A program made the position numbers and the translations under genes. The notes below the pieces were generated by a model, which was not told where the DNA came from, made no database searches, and saw nothing but the letters and a program-made list of their open reading frames with translations. This document shows, piece after piece, positions 32,652-39,286 of a DNA stretch of 39,286 bases. Source of the DNA: Otariodibacter sp. (GTDB taxonomy: Bacteria > Pseudomonadota > Gammaproteobacteria > Enterobacterales > Pasteurellaceae). The stretch spans positions 1 to 39,286 of the forward strand of contig NZ_JARIDQ010000004.1 of assembly GCF_029256985.1 (NCBI RefSeq), given 5' to 3'. Each line of letters opens with the position of its first letter. Position 1 is the stretch's first letter.

Positions 32652-33302
32652 ATGTTGATGATTGATAAATTCATAAGTAATGCTAAACCCTATTGGAAAG
32701 CCTATGTTGAGCATAATTTTGTTCAACAATTAGGGCAAGGTTCGTTGAGTAAAGCCTCTTTTCAGCATTACTTAAAACAGGATTACTTGTTCTTGTTTCA
32801 ATATAGCCGAGCAATCTCACTAGGTATTTTTAAAGCCGAAAATTTTGAACAAATTTTTCAAGCTCAACAGATGAATGCAGATTTATTACAAGAAATTCAA
32901 TTACATATTGATTTTTGTAAAAGTTGGGGAATTGCCGAGCAAGAATTATTTGGCACGCCAGAATCATCAGCTTGTATTGCTTATACACGTTATGTTTTAG
33001 ATTGCGGTATCAAAAGTGGATTAGCTGAACTTTATGTTGCCTTAGCACCTTGTGCAATTGGTTATGCAGAAATTGGCAAAAGATTAAGTGAGCAAAATAC
33101 TGATTCTAATAATCCTTATCAGGATTGGATTAATGCTTATGCAGCTCCTGAATTTCAACAATCCGCACAGAATCTCGCAGACAATATTGAAAAACTTTGT
33201 GCGGATCTGACCGCTTCACAAATTGAGAAACTTCAACACATTTTTAATACAGCAACCAGAATGGAAATTGCATTTTGGCAAATGGGTTTAGATTTAAGTT
33301 AA
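32652..33302 (+). CDS. tenA: TenA, aminopyrimidine aminohydrolase (thiaminase II family)
   Basis: 216 aa all-helical TenA protein. The active-site residues known from Bacillus TenA are present: D44 (LKQDYLFLF), C134 and Y138 (LAPCAIGYAEIG) and E205 (RMEIAFWQMGLDL). It hydrolyses aminomethylpyrimidine from degraded thiamin to HMP. SD AAGGAG lies 6 bases before ATG; a second ATG two codons later is less likely. Between thiX and thiY, an order that couples uptake to hydrolysis. The complete catalytic set argues for a working enzyme rather than a TenA_E or heme-oxygenase-like variant. Confidence 0.93.
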   Translation: MLMIDKFISNAKPYWKAYVEHNFVQQLGQGSLSKASFQHYLKQDYLFLFQYSRAISLGIFKAENFEQIFQAQQMNADLLQEIQLHIDFCKSWGIAEQELFGTPESSACIAYTRYVLDCGIKSGLAELYVALAPCAIGYAEIGKRLSEQNTDSNNPYQDWINAYAAPEFQQSAQNLADNIEKLCADLTASQIEKLQHIFNTATRMEIAFWQMGLDLS

Positions 33303-33315
33303 AGAGGAAAACACA

Positions 33316-34260
33316 ATGAAAAAATTGACAGTCGCATTGTGCCTTATGACAGGCCTAGCAAGCACGAGTTCAGCTTATGCAAAAGACAAAATCTCACTAA
33401 TGTTAGATTGGTTTGTTAATCCCGACCACGCTGCGCTTATTGTTGCTCAACAGAAAGGTTTTTTTGACAAATATGACCTAGATGTTGAAATTATTGAGCC
33501 AGCCGATCCTTCACTCGCCCCTAAGTTGGTCGCTTCTGGTGATGTGGATATGGCGGTAGATTATCAACCTCAACTCCAACAGCAAGTAGCGGAAGGGTTG
33601 CCTATTGTCAGAGTAGGTACTTTAGTTTCAACTCCATTAAACAGTTTAGTTGTACTAAAAAATAGCAATATTAAGCAATTAAGTGATTTAAAAGGCAAAA
33701 AAATTGGTTATTCAGTAAGTGGATTTGAGGATGCTATCCTAAACATAATGTTGCGTTCAGTTGATATGTCGAAAGATGATGTTGAATTGGTGAATGTTAA
33801 TTTCTCACTCTCGCCATCACTCTTATCTGGTCAAGTTGATGCGGTTGTGGGTGCTTATCGTAATTTTGAACTCAATCAGTTGAAATTAGAAAAAAGTGAA
33901 GGTTTAGCATTCTTTCCAGAAGAACACGGTGTACCCGCTTATGATGAGTTAATTCTTACTGCTAATAGCAAAAATCTCTCCGATAAAAAATTCTCAAACT
34001 TCTTAAGTGCCTTAGAAGAAGCAACCATCTTTACCTTAAATCATCCCGATGAAGCTTGGGAGGCTTTTGTTAGTTATAAGCCAAATGAGTTAGGTGATGA
34101 ATTAAATCAAATGGCGTGGAAAGATACCTTACCTCGTCTAGCTTTAAGACCAAGAGCATTAGATGCTCATCGTTATCAAGCAATGGCAGAATTTATGCAA
34201 GCACAAGGTTTAATTAAAACAGTGCCAGAATTAAAAAGTTATGCCGTTGAATTGCAATAG
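33316..34260 (+). CDS. thiY: ThiY, periplasmic pyrimidine-binding protein (NMT1/THI5-like)
   Basis: 314 aa. The signal peptide MKKLTVALCLMTGLASTSSA has a cleavage site near YAK (22-23). The mature protein begins ISLMLDWFVNPDHAALIVAQ, the hallmark of NMT1/THI5-like binding proteins, followed by GFFDKYDLDVEIIEPADPS and VASGDVDMAVDYQPQL. It binds formylaminopyrimidine or HMP in homologues. SD AAAGAGG precedes ATG. Placing the binding protein after tenA is the Pasteurellaceae order. Confidence 0.93.
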   Translation: MKKLTVALCLMTGLASTSSAYAKDKISLMLDWFVNPDHAALIVAQQKGFFDKYDLDVEIIEPADPSLAPKLVASGDVDMAVDYQPQLQQQVAEGLPIVRVGTLVSTPLNSLVVLKNSNIKQLSDLKGKKIGYSVSGFEDAILNIMLRSVDMSKDDVELVNVNFSLSPSLLSGQVDAVVGAYRNFELNQLKLEKSEGLAFFPEEHGVPAYDELILTANSKNLSDKKFSNFLSALEEATIFTLNHPDEAWEAFVSYKPNELGDELNQMAWKDTLPRLALRPRALDAHRYQAMAEFMQAQGLIKTVPELKSYAVELQ

Positions 34261-34269
34261 AGGTGGAAT

Positions 34270-35070
34270 ATGAAATCAACCTATTTAGAAAAGATCAGAC
34301 AGCAAAATCCTTTGATCCACAATATTACCAATATTGTAGCTGCCAATTATTGCGCCAATGGATTATTAGCGATCGGAGCTTCACCAATTATGTCAGCCAA
34401 TGTCGAAGAAATGGAAGAAGTGCCAGCTTTAAGTCAGGCTCTCGTGATTAATATTGGTACGTTAATTGGTAAAGAAGCTGATGCAATGTTATTGGCAGGT
34501 AAAACGGCAAATAAAATTGGCATTCCTGTAGTGTTAGATCCTGTTGGTGTTGGTGCAACTAGTTATCGTAAGAACATTATCAGTCAATTATTAGCTGAAG
34601 TGAAGTTTGCTTTGATTAGAGGGAATGCAGGTGAGCTAGCTACTATTGCAGGTGAAGCTTGGCAGGCAAAAGGAGTCGATGCGGGTGATGGTAATGCAGA
34701 TCTGAATAACATTGCGAAAAAAGTCGCAAATCAATACCAATCTGTTGTGGCAATCAGTGGTGAAGTTGATGTGGTGAGTGATGGAGTAAAAACAGCCAAT
34801 ATCCATAATGGTACACCAATGTTCCCTAAAATTACCGCATCAGGTTGTTTATTAAGTTCTATTTGTGGTGCCTTTTTGGCGGTTGCTGAAAAACAACATT
34901 ATTTTGATTCAGTAGTTGAAGCTTGTACTGCTTATGCGGTTGCCGGGGAAATTTTAGCTGAAAAATTATCGCCAACAGATAATGGACAATTCTATGTGGG
35001 ATTGCTCGACCAATTAGCGAGTTTATCGGTCGAGACGATTGAACAATACGGGAGAGTAAACAATGTCTAA
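34270..35070 (+). CDS. thiM: ThiM, hydroxyethylthiazole kinase
   Basis: 266 aa ribokinase-like fold. Motifs: [65 protein letters not shown] and the catalytic cysteine-bearing anion hole [16 protein letters not shown]. It phosphorylates the thiazole moiety salvaged from outside. SD GAGGTGG precedes ATG, 9 bp after thiY. It overlaps thiD by 8 bp. Confidence 0.95.
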   Translation: MKSTYLEKIRQQNPLIHNITNIVAANYCANGLLAIGASPIMSANVEEMEEVPALSQALVINIGTLIGKEADAMLLAGKTANKIGIPVVLDPVGVGATSYRKNIISQLLAEVKFALIRGNAGELATIAGEAWQAKGVDAGDGNADLNNIAKKVANQYQSVVAISGEVDVVSDGVKTANIHNGTPMFPKITASGCLLSSICGAFLAVAEKQHYFDSVVEACTAYAVAGEILAEKLSPTDNGQFYVGLLDQLASLSVETIEQYGRVNNV

Positions 35071-35878
35071 TGTGAAACAAGCACTGACTATTGCTGGCTC
35101 AGATAGTGGTGGCGGAGCGGGTATTCAAGCCGATTTAAAAACCTTTCAAATGCGAGGAGTGTTTGGCACTTCAGCAATTACAGCAATTACCGCTCAAAAT
35201 ACATTGGGCGTTTTTGATATTCACCCAGTGCCAATTCAAACTATTGAAGCTCAGATCAAAGCAATTGCTGATGATTTTGATATTCAAGCGGTAAAAGTTG
35301 GAATGTTAGGCACACCAGAGATCATTGAATGTGTGGCAGAGAATTTGAAAAGATATAAATTTGGACAATTTGTGTTAGATCCTGTGATGATCGCAAAGGG
35401 CGGAGCGCCTTTATTACAAGATAATGCAGTCAATGCCTTGGTAGAAAAACTACTACCTTTAGCGGATGTAATTACACCTAATATTCCAGAGGCAGAAGCT
35501 TTGAGTGGAGTGAAAATTACTGATGAGGAGTCCGTAAAAGAGGCAGTTAAACGCTTAAAAGCACTAGGAACTAAAAATGTCATCATTAAAGGTGGGCATG
35601 AGTTAGATTCTCAAAGTGAAATTTGTCGAGATTGGGTGTTTACCGACAAAGAGCATTTTGTTTTAGAAGCCCCTCGTTTTAATACTCCCCATACTCATGG
35701 TACGGGTTGCACATTTTCAGCGTGTTTGACTGCTGAATTAGCAAAAGGTCAGACAATGGAAGAGGCAATGAAAACAGCTAAAGCTTTTATCACAGCTGCA
35801 ATTACTCATCCATTAAATATTGGACACGGACACGGCCCTACTAATCATTGGGCTTATTCGCAGTTATCACAAGAATAG
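35063..35878 (+). CDS. thiD: ThiD, HMP/HMP-phosphate kinase
   Basis: 271 aa (E. coli 266) of the ribokinase family, phosphorylating HMP twice. Motifs: [60 protein letters not shown] and the anion hole [29 protein letters not shown] precedes ATG. No ThiE or ThiN domain is fused. It overlaps the thiM end by 8 bp, so translation is coupled. Confidence 0.96.
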   Translation: MSNVKQALTIAGSDSGGGAGIQADLKTFQMRGVFGTSAITAITAQNTLGVFDIHPVPIQTIEAQIKAIADDFDIQAVKVGMLGTPEIIECVAENLKRYKFGQFVLDPVMIAKGGAPLLQDNAVNALVEKLLPLADVITPNIPEAEALSGVKITDEESVKEAVKRLKALGTKNVIIKGGHELDSQSEICRDWVFTDKEHFVLEAPRFNTPHTHGTGCTFSACLTAELAKGQTMEEAMKTAKAFITAAITHPLNIGHGHGPTNHWAYSQLSQE

Positions 35879-35909
35879 TTGTAAGAAAAACAGTTGTAAG
35901 GAATAAAAT

Positions 35910-36584
35910 ATGCAAAATATTCGTCAGATCTTACCGCTTTATTTTATCGCGGGAACTCAGGATTGCCGCCATTTATCAGGTGATCTTGCTCAACATTTAT
36001 TATCTATTTTAGAACAGGCATTGCAAAGTGGTATAACTTGCTTTCAATTTCGAGATAAAGGAAAATTTTCATTAGCCGATCAGCCCGAAAAACAGAAAGA
36101 ATTAGCGATTAAATGTCGTGATCTTTGTAATAAATACAATGTGCCTTTTATTATTGATGATAATGTCGATTTAGCCTTAGAAATTAATGCTGATGGTATC
36201 CATGTTGGACAAAGCGATATGTCTGCATTAGAAATCCGTAAAAAAACAGATAAACCGATTATCGTTGGCTTATCGGTCAATAAAATGACAGAAGCACTGG
36301 CAAGCAACGATCTTGAGGCAATTGATTATTTTGGTATTGGACCAATCTTTCCAACTCAATCTAAAGAAGATCCAAAACCTGTGGTGGGAATGGATTTTAT
36401 TAAGACTTTAAGGGATGCAGGAATTACTAAGCCTCTTGTTGCAATAGGCGGAGTTAAAGCCGATAGTGTAGAACAACTTCGTAAGAATGGTGCGGATGGT
36501 GTTGCTGTAATTACTGCGATCACCTATTCTGAAAATATTCCTCAAACAGTAAAAGAGTTACTTAGAGGACATCATGAAGCATAA
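35910..36584 (+). CDS. thiE: ThiE, thiamin-phosphate synthase
   Basis: 224 aa TIM-barrel enzyme joining HMP-PP and thiazole phosphate to thiamin phosphate. Motifs: CFQFRDKGKFSL, FIIDDNVDLALEINADGIHV (DGIHVGQ), DYFGIGPIFPTQSKEDPKPV and VAIGGVKADSVEQLRKNGAD. SD TAAGGA is 8 bases before ATG; a small repeat AGTTGTAAG occurs twice in the 31-bp gap after thiD. It overlaps the transporter gene by 11 bp. Confidence 0.96.
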   Translation: MQNIRQILPLYFIAGTQDCRHLSGDLAQHLLSILEQALQSGITCFQFRDKGKFSLADQPEKQKELAIKCRDLCNKYNVPFIIDDNVDLALEINADGIHVGQSDMSALEIRKKTDKPIIVGLSVNKMTEALASNDLEAIDYFGIGPIFPTQSKEDPKPVVGMDFIKTLRDAGITKPLVAIGGVKADSVEQLRKNGADGVAVITAITYSENIPQTVKELLRGHHEA

Positions 36585-37890
36585 CTCCCCTCAAAAAATT
36601 GTGATTGCAACAATGGTGGGGACAGCTATTGAATATTTTGATAACTATATCTATGCAATGGCTGCCGTATTGGTATTCAACCATCAATTTTTTAGTAGTG
36701 CTGATCCACTTTCCAATCAATTAGCCTCACTTTCAACGTTGGCTTTAGCGTTTTTAGCTCGCCCGATTGGGTCTATTTTATTTGGACATATTGGCGATAA
36801 GTTTGGTCGAAAGAAATCACTTGTTTTCTCGCTTATCATGATGGGTATTTCCACCGTTGTAATTGGTTTTTTACCAACTTATCAAAGTATTGGCATTGGA
36901 GCGACTATATTGCTCTGTCTTTGTCGAGTGGGACAAGGTATTGGTATTGGCGGAGAATGGGGCGGAGCAGCACTAGTGGCAATAGAAAATGCTCCTAAAA
37001 ATAGACGTGCATGGTTTGGGATCTTCCCTCAATTAGGGGCGCCTATTGGTTTATTGCTTGCCAATGCTGTCTTTTTCATTGTGAGTATGATTGTTGGTGA
37101 AAAAGCTTTTGTTGAATGGGGATGGCGTATTCCATTCATTTCTTCCGTTGTTTTAGTTGTTATCGGACTTTATGTCCGTATGACCTTATGGGAAAGTGAA
37201 GTCTTTGAGAAAACAAAGCAGTCTGGCAAACTGGTTAAATTACCTGTCGCAAATTTATTAAAGAAATATTATCGCGTATTTTTAGCAGGGATTTTTCTTG
37301 CCACTGCAGGTTATGTGCTTTTCTATATTTTGGCAGCCTTTGCTCAAATTTATGCAAAATCACCAACAACATTATCGCCAGCAGGCTATGCACAAGGGCT
37401 AGGTTTTTCATCCCAAGTCTTCACTAAATACTTACTTATAAGCTCTGTTGTATTTGCTATTGCAATTGCTTTATCGGGTATTCTATCGGATAAATGGGGA
37501 CGTAAACCTTTTCTTATCGGAACGACAATCCTTATTATTCTCTTTGGTTTTGCGATACCGCTATTCTTAGAAAATGGCACAGAAACCTCATTATTTATGT
37601 TCCTAATGGTGGGAATGATACTAATGGGTGCAACCTTTGGACCAATGTCTGTTATTTTACCTGAGTTATTTCCAACGGAGATTCGTTATACGGGATCTTC
37701 ATTATCCTACAATGTAGCAGGTATCCTTGGAGCAAGTGTTGCCACAATTATTACGCTACAAATCAATGCAAATTTTGGTTTAATGGGGGTAGGGATTTAC
37801 TTAGCATTAAATGGTGTTTTGTCGTTAGTTGCTTTGCTAAGAGTACCTGAAACGGGTAATAGTGATAAGGTTAATATTACTGATCTATAG
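36574..37890 (+). CDS. thiU: MFS (MHS family) transporter, probable thiamin-precursor carrier
   Basis: 438 aa with about 12 membrane helices. The MFS loop 2-3 motif reads GHIGDKFGRKKSLVFS, the MHS-type signature GIGIGGEWGGAALVAIEN, and the second-half repeat SDKWGRKPFLIG. It resembles ProP/ShiA-like metabolite:proton symporters. SD AGAGGAC precedes ATG, and the start overlaps thiE. Being last in a TPP-riboswitch operon, with ThiM needing outside thiazole, suggests hydroxyethylthiazole uptake; comparative-genomics work named such genes thiU. The substrate is inference. No terminator is clear after it; GATAAC/GTTATC (37961-37978) and a weak stem before TTTTTT at about 38012 are the only structures. 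Confidence 0.82.
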   Translation: MKHNSPQKIVIATMVGTAIEYFDNYIYAMAAVLVFNHQFFSSADPLSNQLASLSTLALAFLARPIGSILFGHIGDKFGRKKSLVFSLIMMGISTVVIGFLPTYQSIGIGATILLCLCRVGQGIGIGGEWGGAALVAIENAPKNRRAWFGIFPQLGAPIGLLLANAVFFIVSMIVGEKAFVEWGWRIPFISSVVLVVIGLYVRMTLWESEVFEKTKQSGKLVKLPVANLLKKYYRVFLAGIFLATAGYVLFYILAAFAQIYAKSPTTLSPAGYAQGLGFSSQVFTKYLLISSVVFAIAIALSGILSDKWGRKPFLIGTTILIILFGFAIPLFLENGTETSLFMFLMVGMILMGATFGPMSVILPELFPTEIRYTGSSLSYNVAGILGASVATIITLQINANFGLMGVGIYLALNGVLSLVALLRVPETGNSDKVNITDL

Positions 37891-38044
37891 GATTATTTAA
37901 TCATTTTGAGCATCGTAGACTATTGTGTTTAATTGTTCGATTTTTATAATAATAGGTCAGGATAACTGAGAGGTTATCTATAGCAGAACTTACCGCAATA
38001 TAGGTGGCCATTTTTTAATATTAAGTATGGTTTAAACATTAAAT

Positions 38045-38665
38045 ATGAATAGGTTAGCAGAAAAATGGGATAAGCATTATCAAAAACAACAATTTGTGTA
38101 TGGCAAAATACCAAATGCTTTTTTCAAAAGAGAATTAGATAAATTATCCCCAGCATCTATTTTACTTGGTGCAGAAGGTGAAGGGCGAAATGCAGTTTAT
38201 GCTGCAAACAATAATTGGATAGTAAGTGCATTTGATATTAGCAAAGAAGGGCGTAAAAAAGCCTTAAAATTAGCAGAAGAAAATCAAGTATTAATCAATT
38301 ATGTAGTAGGTGAGTTACCTAACTTAGGTTTTGAACCAGAATCATTTGATGCAATAGGACTTGTCTTTGCACATTTTCCTCCTGCTGTCAGATCTGATTA
38401 TCATAAAAAATTAGCCTCACTTCTAAGAAAAGGTGGGCATATCGTTTTTGAGGCCTTTAGTAAGCAACATTTAGCATATAGAACTGAAAACCCGAAAGTT
38501 GGTGGTCCTGATAAATTAGAGTTGTTGTTTTCGATTGAAGAGCTAAAACAAGATTTTCATGATTTTGAATTCTTATTTTTAGAAGAAACAGAAGTTGAGT
38601 TGTCGGAGGGACTTTTGCACAATGGAAAAGGTAAAGTCATCAGATTTGTAGCTAAAAAACAATGA
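38045..38665 (+). CDS. class I SAM-dependent methyltransferase, TehB-like
   Basis: 206 aa. The N-terminal AEKWDKHYQKQQFVYGKIPN resembles TehB/YbaJ-type small methyltransferases. SAM motif I is altered: SILLGAEGEGRNAVYAANNN, where most relatives have LGCGEGRN. The acidic strand-2 residue follows in VSAFDISKEGRKKAL, then post-I FDAIGLVFAHFPPAVR and GGHIVFEAFSKQHL. Substrate unknown; tellurite or small-molecule methylation is only a family guess. The start has a weak SD. The terminator overlaps its stop. Its downstream neighbour is an unrelated ATPase gene. Confidence 0.82.
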   Translation: MNRLAEKWDKHYQKQQFVYGKIPNAFFKRELDKLSPASILLGAEGEGRNAVYAANNNWIVSAFDISKEGRKKALKLAEENQVLINYVVGELPNLGFEPESFDAIGLVFAHFPPAVRSDYHKKLASLLRKGGHIVFEAFSKQHLAYRTENPKVGGPDKLELLFSIEELKQDFHDFEFLFLEETEVELSEGLLHNGKGKVIRFVAKKQ

Positions 38666-38686
38666 CACCTTAAGTGAAGTGTTTTT
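38665..38686 (+). terminator. short terminator after the methyltransferase gene
   Basis: ACAC(C)TT from 38665 pairs with AAGTGT (38677-38682) with a one-base bulge, followed by four T. It overlaps the last base of the stop codon. Confidence 0.5.
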
Positions 38687-38779
38687 ATAATAATTTGATA
38701 GAATTATACAAAGCTGGTATTTTCTAAACTAAATTATTTAGATCAGAAATTTAATGTTTATCATTCAGGGAATTGTCTT

Positions 38780-39286
38780 ATGGCAAAAAAACAACAAATA
38801 AAAGGAACTCTTCTAAAAAGTATGACTGTTAAAAATTTTAGAAATATGAGTGATGTTAGTTTTGAATTTGGAAGCAGAATTACTGTAATAAGTGGTAAGA
38901 ATGGTACAGCTAAATCAACTATTCTTGGGCTTGTTGCTCAAATTTTTAATTTTGACAAAGATGTGATTAATGATAAGAAGTTAGATTTTAAGACTTTGAA
39001 TGATAAACCTTTTAAATCTCAATTTAGTGAACATTTTCGGTTATCTGATCAGTTTGATAAACCTGGTGAAATGGATGTTAGGTATAATATCTATGACGCT
39101 TATTTTAAAAAGGATATTAATGATCTAAGGTTGACTCTAACTGATACAGAAGGTAGAAAACATAGAACAGTAGTTAGAAATAATTTACCAACACCACATA
39201 GCAAAAATACTAGTAGAAATGTAACACATCCTGTTATTTATCTTAGCTTAAAAAGATTGTTACCTATTCCTAATAGAGATGGTGAC
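38780..39286 (+). CDS. AAA/SMC-like ATP-binding protein, N-terminal 169 residues (truncated by window edge)
   Basis: Open from ATG 38780 to the last base. The start LLKSMTVKNFRNMSDVSFEF is the RecF/SMC/OLD-type opening, followed by Walker A SGKNGTAKSTILGLVA, in which the invariant Gly before Lys is Ala. Later HPVIYLSLKRLLPI resembles the segment before the long insert in defence-type AAA_15/AAA_21 ATPases. Such proteins include OLD nucleases, Septu PtuA and retron or abortive-infection ATPases, but the window ends before any diagnostic domain. No strong SD is seen; the neighbours are unrelated. Possibly the edge of an accessory island. Confidence 0.7.
   Translation, partial: MAKKQQIKGTLLKSMTVKNFRNMSDVSFEFGSRITVISGKNGTAKSTILGLVAQIFNFDKDVINDKKLDFKTLNDKPFKSQFSEHFRLSDQFDKPGEMDVRYNIYDAYFKKDINDLRLTLTDTEGRKHRTVVRNNLPTPHSKNTSRNVTHPVIYLSLKRLLPIPNRDGD

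Noticed and set aside
37891..38044. Possible structured RNA between the thi operon and the methyltransferase gene
   Set aside because: Only a 6-bp stem (37961-37978) and a 4-5 bp stem before TTTTTT; within chance for such AT-rich sequence.
1..39286. tRNA, rRNA, CRISPR arrays, insertion sequences, prophage genes
   Set aside because: Looked for on both strands and not found.

Overview
The window is about 39.3 kb of AT-rich bacterial chromosome, gene-dense and almost entirely housekeeping. It looks like a member of the Pasteurellaceae. Gene content and order are of Haemophilus/Actinobacillus type, and several uptake signal sequences carry the ACAAGCGGT core (Apl-type USS) rather than the Haemophilus AAGTGCGGT core. 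That points to the Actinobacillus/Mannheimia/Bibersteinia side of the family; genus is not resolved. No rRNA, tRNA, CRISPR array, IS element or prophage was seen.

Layout. 1-4216: end of a DppA/HbpA-type binding protein, then dppBCDF (peptide/heme ABC importer). 4467-6110: lysC (minus strand) under a lysine riboswitch. 6365-9026: rng (RNase G) and a stand-alone potD with a structured leader. 9213-13735: lptC-lptA-lptB-ptsN-rapZ-ubiI, the lpt/nitrogen-PTS cluster without rpoN, hpf or npr. 13870-14460: an unknown lipoprotein. 14915-17617: queF and ycaO (minus). 17797-18857: sspAB. 18959-26210: divergent ybfF / seqA-menE-mscK-aroC. 26218-26913: a lone DUF1007 (ZevA-like) periplasmic protein. 27042-29690: a divergent pair, a Tat-exported FMN lactate-oxidase-like enzyme and a secreted metallo-beta-lactamase-fold hydrolase, with a perfect 15-bp inverted repeat between their promoters. 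30100-30813: pyrH. 30928-37890: a TPP-riboswitch thiamin salvage operon thiZ-thiX-tenA-thiY-thiM-thiD-thiE-MFS. 38045-39286: a small methyltransferase and the start of an SMC/OLD-like ATPase that runs off the window.

How the genes work together. The thi operon is a complete pyrimidine (HMP) and thiazole salvage route: ThiXYZ imports a pyrimidine precursor, TenA releases the usable pyrimidine, ThiM and ThiD phosphorylate thiazole and HMP, ThiE joins them, and the terminal MFS carrier may bring in thiazole. There is no thiC or thiG here. LptABC move lipopolysaccharide out of the inner membrane; PtsN and RapZ sit behind them in the conserved order. SspA/SspB, SeqA, RNase G and PyrH are core regulators or enzymes.

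Most worth following: the lactate-oxidase/MBL periplasmic pair and its shared operator-like repeat; a 22-codon reading frame placed exactly between the TPP aptamer and the hairpin that masks the thiZ ribosome-binding site; the potD leader; three GATC sites in the seqA promoter; and the right-edge ATPase with Gly-to-Ala in its Walker A motif.
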